The position numbers were made by a program, and so were the translations under genes. 62,188 nucleotides of DNA, taken from contig DCIK01000035.1 of the NCBI GenBank assembly GCA_002315975.1, positions 1 through 62,188 of the forward strand, written 5' to 3'. The notes under the pieces are model-generated. The model did no database searches. It was not told the origin of the DNA and saw only the letters and a program-made list of their open reading frames with translations. The first letter of the stretch is position 1. Every line of letters starts with the position of its first letter. Positions 7,981 to 16,274 of the stretch are shown piece after piece. The stretch comes from Clostridiales bacterium UBA1728. Its GTDB lineage: Bacteria; Bacillota; Clostridia; Oscillospirales; Oscillospiraceae.

Positions 7981-8215
7981 GAGGCCGAGCCCTACGGGGA
8001 GATTGCTTTCCGGAAAATAAAGCAGAGCCGACAACGGAGCTGCAGAAGACAGAATAAAGGGGCTGTAAAAAGTCTGTCATTGCGAGGAGCGCAGCGACAT
8101 GGCAATCCGTTTTCTCTCCGGCTCGTCCGGAGGCCGATCCCTACAGAGGGACGAGGGAGACGGATTGCCACACCAGTCTGCGGACTGGTTCGCAATGACA
8201 GGAACTTTACTTGCA
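7981..8215. repeat. CATTGCGAGGAGCGCAGCGAC / GGATTGCCACACC long inverted repeat
   Basis: The left arm (8078-8110, TGTCATTGCGAGGAGCGCAG then GGCAATCCG) and right arm (8160-8206, CGGATTGCCACACCAG then TTCGCAATGACAGG) bracket a GGCTCGTCCGGAGGCCGA unit. The right arm recurs nearly exactly at 31430-31476. Between the Crp/Fnr gene and rubrerythrin; no gene supported. Confidence 0.7.
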
Positions 8216-8237
8216 GCCCCTTTTTTGCACGCTAAAA

Positions 8238-8774
8238 TCAGAAGTTATCCTCGTGAACCTCGAAGTAGCTCTGGGGATGGGCGCAGACGGGGCACATACC
8301 GGGAGCCTTGGTGCCCACCACGATGTGACCGCAGTTGCGGCATTCCCACACCTTGACCTCGCTCTTCTCAAAGACCTGGGCGGTCTCGAGATTCTTCAGC
8401 AGGGCGCGGTAGCGCTCCTCATGGCGCTTCTCGATGGCGGCGACCATGCGGAACTTGATGGCCAGAGCGGTGAAGCCCTCTTCCTCGGCGGTCTTGGCAA
8501 AGCCTTCGTACATATCGGTCCACTCGTAGTTCTCGCCGGCGGCGGCGGCAGCAAGATTGGCGGCGGTGTCGCCGATGCCTTCCAGCTCCTTGAACCACAG
8601 CTTGGCGTGCTCCTTCTCGTTGTCGGCGGTCTTGAGGAAGAGCTCGCTCATCTGCTCATAGCCTTCCTTCTTGGCAACGGAGGCAAAATAGGTGTACTTG
8701 TTGCGGGCCTGGGACTCGCCGGCAAAGGCGGCTTCCAGGTTCTTTTCGGTCTGGGTTCCTGCGTACTTGCTCAT
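8238..8774 (-). CDS. rbr: Rubrerythrin
   Basis: A 178-residue rubrerythrin. Residues 1-140 form the ferritin-like four-helix bundle with di-iron ligands in AGESQARNKY, DNEKEHAKLWF and EEEGF...AAIEKRHEERY. The last 40 residues are a rubredoxin-like domain with CRNCGH and CPVCAH. Rubrerythrin reduces hydrogen peroxide to water in anaerobes, fed by rubredoxin or NAD(P)H donors. ATG at 8774 with TAGGAGGAT upstream. A possible -10 (TATACT on the minus strand, 8840-8845) and a GTTAG/CTAAC inverted repeat just downstream of it suggest metal- or peroxide-responsive control. Confidence 0.95.
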   Translation of the reverse strand: MSKYAGTQTEKNLEAAFAGESQARNKYTYFASVAKKEGYEQMSELFLKTADNEKEHAKLWFKELEGIGDTAANLAAAAAGENYEWTDMYEGFAKTAEEEGFTALAIKFRMVAAIEKRHEERYRALLKNLETAQVFEKSEVKVWECRNCGHIVVGTKAPGMCPVCAHPQSYFEVHEDNF

Positions 8775-8814
8775 GGTAAAATCCTCCTATATGAAATAAA
8801 AGATAAACGCCTTG

Positions 8815-8830
8815 GTTAGTCTTGCCTAAC
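8815..8830 (-). promoter_or_regulatory. Candidate operator of rbr
   Basis: Inverted repeat GTTAG-6-CTAAC located between the putative -10 (8840-8845) and the rbr start. Its shape resembles DtxR/IdeR-type iron operators (TTAGG...CCTAA), but only five pairs match. Confidence 0.35.
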
Positions 8831-8876
8831 TTCCCTGAGAGTATACCGCTTTTTTCCGCATCTGTATGTAACCGGG

Positions 8877-10163
8877 TCACTGAGCACGCCGACGGAGCCG
8901 CGTTTCCCTGACCATTTTGTAGAGCTCCTCGGTGGCCAGACGGGTCTTGGCCACCACATCGCCGCCCTCGGTGGGAAAGCAGTAGTAGAGCGCCTTGCTG
9001 TCGCCGATGGAGATCATATCCCCCAGCTCGTACCAGTAGTAGTCGGCGTTGAGGGTGTAGCTGCTCAGCGGCGGCAGGTGATAGTCCAGCTTACCATCGC
9101 AGCCCGTGAGGGTGAAGCCGCTGCTGTCATGGCGGAGGCGGCCGCTGCCCACATGATAGAGGCATTTCGTATCCACCAGCATACGGATATCCACGGGGAT
9201 GTCGAGACTGTATTCACCCTTTTCCAGCTCCTCCCGGACGCATTCCCGCTCCCAGCGGTACCAGTCGGGGACATGGGTGAAATAAGCCTCGCCCTCCCGG
9301 GGAATCAGCTCGCCCAGCTCGCTGAGCTCCCAGCTCTTGCCGCAGCGGCGGCAGCGCAGGGTGGTGCCCTTGCCCTCCGTTTCTCCCTCGCTGAGGCAGG
9401 CGGGGCATTTATAGAGCACCCGGTTCAGACCGTCAGCGCGGAAGGACTCGGTGATGCGGATGTTTTCCTCCCGCTGCCAGCGGAAGTGGTCAAAGCTGAA
9501 GGCATCGCGGAGTATGTCGTTGAGCTCGGCCACGCTGAGCTCCTGCACCTGCGCCGGACTGAGGAGATACTCCATCCGGGCGCCCACGGGTACATTGCGG
9601 AGCTGCAGCATATTATAGAGCGGGTCACGGCTAAAGGCACCCCAGGTGGTAAGCATCACCACGGGAACCTTCAGGAATTTCAGGCACTTGCCCAGAGACT
9701 CCGGCAGCACCGTGGCGGTGCCGTCAAAGCTGTAGCCGGCCTCGGGGAACATCAGCACGTTGGAGCGCAGCTCGTGGAGGGCGTAGCTCATGTCCCGGAG
9801 CAGCTGGGTATCGTTGATGAACTTCCGGGTGGGGATGGCACCCAGCGCCTTGATGAGTCCCTTTTTCCCCACAAAGGCATCGTAGGTGGTCACAATGTTA
9901 AAAGGCCGCGGGTAGAGCGCCGTGGCGGCAATCTTCATATCCACAAAGCTGGAGTGGTTCATGAGCACCAGCGCCGGCTCGTCCATGGGCAGCTTTTCCA
10001 TGCCCACATACTCGCAGCTGTAGCGGAGCTTCTTCAGCTCCGGGGCGGAGATGGTGTGGAGCAGACGGCGCACCGCCATGGAAGGCTTTTTCGGCCTGGT
10101 GTGCTCCATGGGCGGCAGAGCGAGCACGCTCTCATAATCCAGTTCTTTGCATTTGATCTTCAT
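8877..10163 (-). CDS. PlsC-type lysophospholipid acyltransferase with zinc-ribbon C-terminus
   Basis: A 428-residue protein. Residues 60-230 form a PlsC acyltransferase domain: NHSSFVD (H70, D75) is the HX4D catalytic motif and FPEAGYSFDG the substrate-binding block. Such enzymes transfer acyl chains to lysophosphatidic acid or related lipids at the inner membrane face. After it, residues about 265-290 contain CPAC and CRRC, a zinc-ribbon-like pair not normally present in PlsC, and a further ~130 residues of unknown fold. ATG at 10163 lies four bases after the tex stop, so it is cotranscribed with tex. Confidence 0.83.
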   Translation of the reverse strand: MKIKCKELDYESVLALPPMEHTRPKKPSMAVRRLLHTISAPELKKLRYSCEYVGMEKLPMDEPALVLMNHSSFVDMKIAATALYPRPFNIVTTYDAFVGKKGLIKALGAIPTRKFINDTQLLRDMSYALHELRSNVLMFPEAGYSFDGTATVLPESLGKCLKFLKVPVVMLTTWGAFSRDPLYNMLQLRNVPVGARMEYLLSPAQVQELSVAELNDILRDAFSFDHFRWQREENIRITESFRADGLNRVLYKCPACLSEGETEGKGTTLRCRRCGKSWELSELGELIPREGEAYFTHVPDWYRWERECVREELEKGEYSLDIPVDIRMLVDTKCLYHVGSGRLRHDSSGFTLTGCDGKLDYHLPPLSSYTLNADYYWYELGDMISIGDSKALYYCFPTEGGDVVAKTRLATEELYKMVRETRLRRRAQ

Positions 10164-10166
10164 GCA

Positions 10167-12311
10167 CTACTCCTTCATGCTCAGCGAAATCTTCTGCTTT
10201 TTCACATCCACCTCCAGCACCGTGACCTCCACCACATCGCCCACGGAGACCAACTCGGAGGGGTGCCTGAGGAAGCGATTGCTCATGCGGGAGATGTGCA
10301 CCAGTCCGTCCTGATGGACGCCGATATCCACAAAGGCGCCGAAGTCCACCACATTGCGGACGGTGCCCCGAAGCTTCATGCCCGGCTGCAGGTCCTTCAG
10401 CTCCAGAATGTCGCTGCGCAGCAGAGTAGGCGGCAGCTCGTCGCGGGGGTCACGGCCGGGCTTCATCAGCTCCCGCACGATGTCCCGGAGGGTGGGTACG
10501 CCCACGCCGCACGCCTCCGCCAGCGCACTCTCGCCCCTCTCGCTGACGGCCTCGGGCAGCGCGGAGAGCTTACCGGCAGCGCAGTCCTCCAGACGGAAGC
10601 CGCAGAGCTCCAGCAGCTTTTCGGCGGCCTTGTAGCTCTCGGGGTGCACGCCGGTGTTGTCCAGCACCGACTCGCCCCCGCTGATGCGCAGGAAGCCCGC
10701 GCACTGCTCAAAGGCCTTGGGCCCCAGCCGCGGCACCTTTTTGAGCTGGCTGCGCTTTGTGTAGGCTCCGTTCTCCTGCCGATAGGCCACGATGTTCTTG
10801 GCAGTAGTGGCGTTCAGACCGGAAACATAGCTCAGCAGGGACGGCGAGGCGGTGTTCAGATCCGCGCCCACGGCGTTGACGCAGTCCTCCACCACGCCGC
10901 CGAGGGTCTCGTCCAGCCGTGCCTGAGGCATATCGTGCTGGTACTGCCCCACGCCTATGCTCTTGGGGTCGATCTTCACCAGCTCGGAGAGGGGGTCCTG
11001 CAGCCTCCGGGCGATGGACACCGCAGAGCGCAGAGACACATCGTAGTCCGGAAATTCCTCCGCGCCCAGCTTGCTGGCGGAGTAGACCGAGGCTCCCGCC
11101 TCGCTGACAACCATGTAGCTCACACCGGGTGTCTCTTTGATGAGCTCGGCGATGAAGATTTCGCTCTCCTTGGAGGCAGTGCCGTTGCCAATGGCGATGG
11201 CGCTGATGCCGTGACGGCGGATCATGGAGAGGAGGACGCGTCTGGCCTCCTCGGTTTTATTGTGGGGGGCGGTGGGGTAGACCACGCCGGTCTCCAGCAC
11301 CTTGCCGGTGGCATCCACCACGGCCAGCTTGCAGCCGGTGCGGTAGGCCGGGTCAAAGCCCAGCGTCACCCGTCCCCGAACCGGGGGCTGCATCAGCAGG
11401 GGCTTGAGATTCAAAGCGAAGTTGTGGATGGCACCCTCGGCGGCGGCATCGCTCAGCTCACTGCGGATTTCCCGCTCCAGACTGGGGAAGAGCAGCCGCT
11501 TCCAGCTGTCGGCGGCAGCGTTGGCCACAAAGAGGTTGGAGGTGCTCACCGGACGGATCAGCCGCTTTTTCAGCTCATTGAGCGCCAGCGTCTCGTCCAG
11601 CTCTATGCCGACCTTCAGAAATTCCTCCCGCTCGCCCCGGTTGATGGCCAGAACTCTATGACCCTGCATCGTCCGGACACTCTGGCGGAAGTCGTAGTAC
11701 ATATCATACACGCTCTCCTCATCCCTGGCTCTCTCGCTGACCAGCTCCGCGCGGGAGCGGAGGAGACGCTTCAGCGCCCCACGGATTTCCGCATCATCGG
11801 AGATGTCCTCGGCGATGATGTCGTTGGCCCCGGAGAGAGCCTCCTCCACGCTCATTACGCCCTTCTCCTCGTCTATATAGGGCAGCGCCAGCTCCTCGCA
11901 GCTCCGCTGCTTCTCACTCTGGGCGAAGAGCAGCGCCGCCAGAGGCTCCAGCCCCTTCTCCCGGGCGATGGTGGCGCGGGTGCGGCGCTTCTGCTTATAG
12001 GGGCGGTAGATGTCCTCAACCTCCGCGAGAGTGGCGGCCTTTGAGAGAGCGGCACTGAGCTCCTCCGTGAGCCTGCCCTGAGCTTCGATGGCGGCGCTGA
12101 CCTCGGTGCGGCGCTGCTCCAGCTTCCGCAGGTAGTCCAGTCGCTCGGCGATGGCGCGGATGGTCTGGTCGTCCATGGTGCCGTGCATTTCCTTGCGGTA
12201 GCGGGCGATGAAGGGCACGGTGTTGCCCTCGTCCAAAAGGGAGATGATATTGTCCACATACTCGGCCTTGGCGGAAAACTCCCGGGCGAGTATGGCAGTC
12301 AGTTCGTTCAT
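10167..12311 (-). CDS. tex: Tex-family RNA-binding protein
   Basis: A 714-residue Tex protein of typical length: N-terminal helical region (TVPFIARYRKEMHG near residue 30), a YqgF/RNase H-like domain (GFDPAYRTGCKLAVVDATG near 330), helix-hairpin-helix repeats (around 480-570, SYVSGLNATTAKNIV) and a C-terminal S1 RNA-binding domain (about 635-710, GMKLRGTVRNVVDFGAFVDIG). Tex binds structured nucleic acid and affects transcription; its exact role in Firmicutes is not settled. ATG at 12311 with AAAGGA upstream. First gene of a two-gene unit with the PlsC-like gene. Confidence 0.93.
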   Translation of the reverse strand: MNELTAILAREFSAKAEYVDNIISLLDEGNTVPFIARYRKEMHGTMDDQTIRAIAERLDYLRKLEQRRTEVSAAIEAQGRLTEELSAALSKAATLAEVEDIYRPYKQKRRTRATIAREKGLEPLAALLFAQSEKQRSCEELALPYIDEEKGVMSVEEALSGANDIIAEDISDDAEIRGALKRLLRSRAELVSERARDEESVYDMYYDFRQSVRTMQGHRVLAINRGEREEFLKVGIELDETLALNELKKRLIRPVSTSNLFVANAAADSWKRLLFPSLEREIRSELSDAAAEGAIHNFALNLKPLLMQPPVRGRVTLGFDPAYRTGCKLAVVDATGKVLETGVVYPTAPHNKTEEARRVLLSMIRRHGISAIAIGNGTASKESEIFIAELIKETPGVSYMVVSEAGASVYSASKLGAEEFPDYDVSLRSAVSIARRLQDPLSELVKIDPKSIGVGQYQHDMPQARLDETLGGVVEDCVNAVGADLNTASPSLLSYVSGLNATTAKNIVAYRQENGAYTKRSQLKKVPRLGPKAFEQCAGFLRISGGESVLDNTGVHPESYKAAEKLLELCGFRLEDCAAGKLSALPEAVSERGESALAEACGVGVPTLRDIVRELMKPGRDPRDELPPTLLRSDILELKDLQPGMKLRGTVRNVVDFGAFVDIGVHQDGLVHISRMSNRFLRHPSELVSVGDVVEVTVLEVDVKKQKISLSMKE

Positions 12312-12373
12312 GCTTGCGTCCTTTCCTTTGCGTTGTGCGAGCTGAGTATAGCAAAGCCGGGGAGGAATTGCAA

Positions 12374-12405
12374 GAAAAACAGCCCGGAGGTTTCCCTCCG
12401 GGCAA
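12374..12405 (-). terminator. Terminator downstream of the UroD-family gene
   Basis: On the minus strand GCCCGGAGG pairs with CCTCCGGGC around GAAA, followed by TGTTTTTCTT. Confidence 0.75.
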
Positions 12406-12422
12406 TTATCAAATTATATCAT

Positions 12423-12500
12423 CCGGGGCTCTGCCCCAGGGAAAATACCCTGAGACAGCAGCTATTGCTGCTGTCCTCGCGCCGCCGCGATCAGCGCGGG
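12423..12500 (+). repeat. Hairpin-chain element, copy D (partial)
   Basis: Contains stem 2 (GGGGCTCTGCCCC), the conserved GAAAATACCCTGAG linker, stem 3 (GACAGCAG/CTGCTGTC around CTATTG) and a stem 4 that kept the outer arm (CTCGCGC, CGATCA, GCGCGGG) but lost its inner hairpin. It ends right before the stop codon of the UroD-family gene. Confidence 0.7.
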
Positions 12501-12502
12501 CG

Positions 12503-13750
12503 TCAGCCGCGCTTTCCGTATTCCTTGACGGTCTGGAACATGGCCTCCACATTCTCGCGCTTGGCGTAGTCCATGCCGTAGGCGGTCTCGAAGATGAAGC
12601 CGCCGCCGGGAGCGCAGATGTCGATGAGGCGCTTGCACTCGTCAATGACCTCGTCCCTGGTGCCGTAGTTCAGCAGGTAGTTGGCAAAGCCGCCGGAGAT
12701 GCAGGCCACGTTGCCCAGAGCCTGCTTGGCAGCGGCCATATCGACCTCCTCGAAGTGGTAGAGGGTCTTGCCGGGTGCAACCTCGCTGAGGCACTTCAGA
12801 CGGGAGTTGTACTTGCCCTCGGTGAAGATGAAGGGGATCTTATTGGCCTCCACGATGGCGGCAATGATCTGCTGCAGGTGGCTCCAGTAGTACTCGCGGT
12901 AGTGCTCGTCGCTCATGAAGCCGTCCATGCCTTTGTGGAGAGCCATAAACACCTGCTTGCCGTCATTCACGCCCTTGCTGGCCTTGATGGCGGCGATGGT
13001 CTGCTCAAAGGTGGCGTCGATGAAGCGGCGCACCTCCTCGGGACGGGTGTAGAGGTCTTCCAGGGAGAGGATGGTGCCGCGCAGGTGGTCGGAGTAGCCG
13101 TCGAAGGGCACAGCGGCGCCGCCGCCGCGGATGATGGGGTAGCCCATCTCTTCCATTTCCTTGTTGAAGGCCTGAATCCTGGGGGTGAACTCCCTGTAGC
13201 CCTCCTCGATCTTCCATAGGTCCTCAATCATCTTCCTGTACTCGGGGCGGGAGACCAGAGAGGCCAGAGCGCGGATGGAGCCGGGAGCCTTGAAGTCCGC
13301 CAGAGGCTTGAGCAGCTCGCTGCTGCGGGGCAGGCTCTTGGTGAGCGTCCACATATCGCGGTTGTCCCAGTATTCATCAAATTCATCATCCAGCAGGAAG
13401 GGGAACTCAATGTACTGCTGCAGAGAGTTCTCGGGGATGGGGTTGCCGGGCATACCGGCCCAGCGCATGGTGGTGGGCTGCTGCAGCTCCATCAGGGGGC
13501 CTTCGCCGGCGTAGTTGCCCAGAGAGGTGGCGTTGTCGGGGTCAAACTCAATGAGATACTTGCGCATGGCGTCTTTGGCCTTCTCCAGCGAAGTGTCATA
13601 GATGACCTCGGCCACGGTGTAGCCTGCGTTCAGGATGGGGAAGATAGCGGGAGAGGGGGTAATGGGAATACGGTCGGGCTCCTTCAGGGCAATTGCATCA
13701 CGGATTCTTTTCCATTTGGCATCAAATTTGGCCTGTGCTTCGTTGGTCAT
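12503..13750 (-). CDS. Uroporphyrinogen decarboxylase-family protein
   Basis: A 415-residue member of the UroD/MtaA superfamily (residues about 150-410 form the TIM-barrel part). No other haem-synthesis gene is near. Clostridial proteins of this size (longer than the ~350-residue HemE) are commonly corrinoid-dependent methyltransferase relatives rather than true HemE. The acidic C-terminal half with ICAPGGGFIFETAYGMDYA resembles the substrate loop of these methyltransferase-like members. Substrate unknown. ATG at 13750 with GGGAGGTA upstream; a hairpin terminator follows at 12374-12405. Confidence 0.78.
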   Translation of the reverse strand: MTNEAQAKFDAKWKRIRDAIALKEPDRIPITPSPAIFPILNAGYTVAEVIYDTSLEKAKDAMRKYLIEFDPDNATSLGNYAGEGPLMELQQPTTMRWAGMPGNPIPENSLQQYIEFPFLLDDEFDEYWDNRDMWTLTKSLPRSSELLKPLADFKAPGSIRALASLVSRPEYRKMIEDLWKIEEGYREFTPRIQAFNKEMEEMGYPIIRGGGAAVPFDGYSDHLRGTILSLEDLYTRPEEVRRFIDATFEQTIAAIKASKGVNDGKQVFMALHKGMDGFMSDEHYREYYWSHLQQIIAAIVEANKIPFIFTEGKYNSRLKCLSEVAPGKTLYHFEEVDMAAAKQALGNVACISGGFANYLLNYGTRDEVIDECKRLIDICAPGGGFIFETAYGMDYAKRENVEAMFQTVKEYGKRG

Positions 13751-13907
13751 TGTAGCGTACCTCCCATGATTTGTTATGTTTTTTTGGTATTACTAATTGG
13801 ATTATATCACCATAAATTGCATAGGTCAAGGGAGAAAAAGGAAAATTTTTGCAGGGTATGGAAATTCTTTTCCGGGGAGAAAGCCGGGGAATTTTTCCCT
13901 TTTGGTC

Positions 13908-13935
13908 TTGCAATTCCCGGACAAAGGTTTATAAT
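13908..13935 (+). promoter_or_regulatory. Promoter for the lipoprotein gene
   Basis: TTGCAA (13908-13913), 16-base spacer, TATAAT (13930-13935), 53 bases before the ATG at 13989. Confidence 0.65.
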
Positions 13936-13988
13936 GTATAAACCTGAAACCCGGATTTGCAAATGACTTTTCAAAGGAGAAACGAACC

Positions 13989-14687
13989 ATGAAAAATAAG
14001 CGCATTCCTGCGTTGCTGCTGGCGCTGCTGCTGACCCTGCTGGTGGGCTGCAGCGGCAAGACTGCTGCCTCCGAGACAGCGAAGACCGAGGAGACCACCG
14101 CGCCCCAGACGGAGGCGACAAGCCCCGAGGAGCCCGCGGAGGAGCCCATAGAGGAGCCTGCGGAAGCACCGTTCCGATATGTCCATGACCCCCGCGACAA
14201 CCCCGAGGCCATGAAGGACATCGTCGAGAATCCCGATGCCATCTACGGCTTTTCGCCGAGCCCCGACTCGGACCGTCTGGCGAGCTATGTGGACTTTGAC
14301 TGGTCGGATCCCGAAGTGGTGGAGAATGGCCGGCAGGAGAGAATCGCCTATCACGAAAGTCTGGACACGCTCTATGATATGCTCTTCCAACTGCGGGATG
14401 AGGGCAAGAGCATAGAGGAAATGGCGCGTGCCGTGAGCACGGAGAGAAACAGACTCCGTCTTGCCGCCTATACCGATAACCCCGAGGGACTGGCAGCGGT
14501 AAAAAAGAGCAATCTGGAGAAGTACGGCCACGAAGACGGCCCCACGCCCGATGAGCTCTACGAAAAATACGGCTCCTGGGAGCTTGTGATCCAGAAGGCC
14601 TTCGGCACCAACCCCGGCATGGACGCCTGCCTGGGTCTCTATGACGACTATTACGACCTCTACGCAGAGCTTGGCATGATCGCGTAA
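13989..14687 (+). CDS. Putative lipoprotein of unknown function
   Basis: A 232-residue exported protein. Residues 1-22 are a lipoprotein signal peptide with the lipobox LVGC; Cys at about 22 would be lipidated. A Glu/Pro/Thr-rich linker (residues 25-60) follows, then a mainly helical, acidic domain with no family I recognise. AAAGGAGAAACGAACC precedes the ATG. Own promoter and own terminator mark it as a single-gene transcript. Confidence 0.75.
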   Translation: MKNKRIPALLLALLLTLLVGCSGKTAASETAKTEETTAPQTEATSPEEPAEEPIEEPAEAPFRYVHDPRDNPEAMKDIVENPDAIYGFSPSPDSDRLASYVDFDWSDPEVVENGRQERIAYHESLDTLYDMLFQLRDEGKSIEEMARAVSTERNRLRLAAYTDNPEGLAAVKKSNLEKYGHEDGPTPDELYEKYGSWELVIQKAFGTNPGMDACLGLYDDYYDLYAELGMIA

Positions 14688-14713
14688 CTCCCCCGCAACA
14701 GCTGAAATCCGAT

Positions 14714-14765
14714 AAACAGCAGAGGGAAAACCCCGGAACAAGAGGATTTTCGCTCTGCTGTTTTT
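14714..14765 (+). terminator. Terminator of the lipoprotein gene
   Basis: AAACAGCAGAG pairs with CTCTGCTGTTT, with an extra inner GGAAAA/TTTTC pairing, followed by TTTTT. Confidence 0.75.
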
Positions 14766-15351
14766 GCATGAGATGCGTTATATGGAATATTTGCCGGAAA
14801 ACATACTGACCATAGACAACAGAGCGGACTTCCGGCTCTGGCTTTCCCGGCACGCCCGGACGGAGAAGGAATGCTGGCTGGTGCTGAAACGGGGACGGCC
14901 CCGGGATGACGGGCAGTTCTGGTATCTGGACGCGGTGGAGGAGGCGCTCTGCTTCGGCTGGATCGACTCCACGCTGGGGCTGGTGGACGGCGTCCGGATG
15001 CAGCGCTTTACGCCCAGAGGGAAAAACTCAAGCTGGACGGAGCTGAACAAGGAGCGCGTCCGCAGGCTGGAGCGGCTGGGCCTGATGACGGATGCCGGTC
15101 GCGCCGTGCTGCCGGATATGTCCTTTACCATCCACCCGGACATTGAGGAAGCGATACGCGCCGGAGGCGTGTGGGAGATTTTTGCGTCCTTCCCGCCTCT
15201 CTACAAAAGGGTGAGAGCCTCCAACCTCGCCGCCGCGAAAAAACGCTCGGCAACGGAATACCGGAAGGCGCTTGCACATTTCCTTGAGCAGACAAGGGCA
15301 GGAAAGCTCTACGGGGAGTGGAACGACTACGGCAGACTGACGGAGAGCTGA
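14764..15351 (+). CDS. YdeI/OmpD-associated family protein
   Basis: A 195-residue protein of the YdeI (bacteriocin-protection) type: N-terminal FRLWLSRHARTEKECWLVL, then YLDAVEEALCFGWIDSTLG and RFTPRGKNSSWTELNKERV, and a C-terminal YdeI/OmpD-associated helical domain (FPPLYKRVRASNLAAAKK). The molecular function of the family is not known. The start is uncertain: ATGs at 14764, 14773 and 14782 are all in frame, none has a clear ribosome binding site, and the first sits on the T-run of the upstream terminator. Confidence 0.8.
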   Translation: MHEMRYMEYLPENILTIDNRADFRLWLSRHARTEKECWLVLKRGRPRDDGQFWYLDAVEEALCFGWIDSTLGLVDGVRMQRFTPRGKNSSWTELNKERVRRLERLGLMTDAGRAVLPDMSFTIHPDIEEAIRAGGVWEIFASFPPLYKRVRASNLAAAKKRSATEYRKALAHFLEQTRAGKLYGEWNDYGRLTES

Positions 15352-15495
15352 GTCACGGGGACAGGTTCCCTGACTCATTCAGTCGAAGCGGGCAGTGAGT
15401 TACGGAACCCACCCCCGCATTAACCCGTAGGGCTCGGCCTCCCGGACGAGCCGCGTTTCCCTTGCCCCGTCCCCTTCGGGGAAGGCAAGAAGCCA
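15351..15495. repeat. GGGACAGGTTCCCTGACTC hairpin plus GGCTCGGCCTCCCGGACGAGCC unit
   Basis: GAGTCACGGGGACAGGTTCC with its inverted half lies at 15351-15376 (also at 52315-52344); a GTAGGGCTCGGCC palindrome follows at 15428-15453 and CCCCGTCCCCTTCGGGGAAGG at 15464-15485. No gene supported. Confidence 0.65.
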
Positions 15496-15533
15496 AAGAG
15501 AGCACTGCCGCGATCGGCAGTGCTCTCTTTCCA
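15496..15533. terminator. Terminator of the 80-residue ORF
   Basis: AAAGAGAGCACTGCC and its inverted copy around GCGATC; 15 perfect pairs with A/T on both sides. Confidence 0.85.
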
Positions 15534-15535
15534 TA

Positions 15536-15778
15536 TCACGCGTTATAGTACATATCGTAGACAATATACCCGCCGATGCCGTTCAGGGAGCCCTCATAGC
15601 ACTCCTGACACATCATGTACTCCGGGTGCTCCATGGGCCGGCCTTCGGTGGGGTAGATGCCGTACGCCGAGGAGGTGCGGAAGCCCACGGTGTTATAGAA
15701 GAGATTGTTCCCCTCCACCGTGATGCCTTTGTAGTCCCGGTGCTCCTCGGGGCATATGGTGAGGCTTGAGTTGGTCAT
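15536..15778 (-). CDS. Small protein of unknown function with CxxC
   Basis: An 80-residue protein beginning MTNSSLTICPEEH. It contains MMCQECYEG (a CxxC pair, residues about 56-64) and many Tyr and Gly residues near the C-terminus. No family recognised. The ATG has AAAGGACGG upstream and a perfect terminator follows, so it looks like a real, separately terminated gene. Cys pattern hints at a metal-binding or redox role, which is only a guess. Confidence 0.6.
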   Translation of the reverse strand: MTNSSLTICPEEHRDYKGITVEGNNLFYNTVGFRTSSAYGIYPTEGRPMEHPEYMMCQECYEGSLNGIGGYIVYDMYYNA

Positions 15779-15904
15779 AGGAATACCGTCCTTTCTGTCG
15801 TCGTGATGCAGCGGAAAGTCAGGCAGACCGCCCTTGGCTCCTTGCTGCGCAACAGGGGAGCCGAGAGGCTGCGCGTTATATTATGCCTTACTGCCAATGC
15901 CGGA

Positions 15905-16147
15905 TTATTTGATTTCCTGCTCCAGAGCATCGAACTCCGGCGTGGAGAAAAACTCGCCGAGGGTGATTTCAAAGCCGTCGCAAAGCTTCTTTAGGGTTAC
16001 TGCGCCGGGATTTTTGCTTTCGCCGTTAAGAATGCTTTTGATCGTGGCCTGTGGTACGGCAGAGATGTTGCTCAGGCCGTTGGGAGTGATGCCACGCTCT
16101 TTGCAAAGCTGCAATATTCGATTGGCAATGGCTTCTCTCGTGCACAT
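15905..16147 (-). CDS. XRE-family helix-turn-helix regulator
   Basis: An 80-residue DNA-binding protein; residues 5-62 are a Cro/CI-type domain (ANRILQLCKERGITPNGLSN, then AVPQATIKSILNGES, then LKKLCDGFEITLGEFF). ATG at 16147 with CGGAGG nine bases upstream. It is divergent from the SLOG gene at 16275; the 127-base gap holds three copies of TATCACTAA, the probable operator, so it most likely represses itself and its neighbour. Confidence 0.87.
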   Translation of the reverse strand: MCTREAIANRILQLCKERGITPNGLSNISAVPQATIKSILNGESKNPGAVTLKKLCDGFEITLGEFFSTPEFDALEQEIK

Positions 16148-16169
16148 CCGCTCAGGCCTCCGAATGATT

Positions 16170-16260
16170 TATCACTAACATGATAAACGAAACGGGTCAG
16201 CCTTATTAGTGATACTTCACTAATTCCGAAAAGAATGGTACAATAGTGACATATCACTAA
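16170..16260. promoter_or_regulatory. Divergent promoter region with three TATCACTAA operator sites
   Basis: TATCACTAA at 16170-16178 (+), 16206-16214 (-) and 16252-16260 (+), plus a near copy CTTCACTAA at 16215-16223. The plus-strand promoter TTCACT (16216-16221), 17 bases, TACAAT (16239-16244) lies between the sites, so binding of a regulator would block it. The XRE protein encoded next door is the obvious candidate. Confidence 0.65.
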
Positions 16261-16274
16261 ACGGAGGCTTTGCC

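Noticed and set aside
9078..12044. Very long plus-strand ORF (988 codons) opposite tex and plsC
   Set aside because: It is the GC-rich antisense frame of two clear genes; composition is typical of a shadow (His/Leu/Gln/Gly-rich) and it has no motifs.
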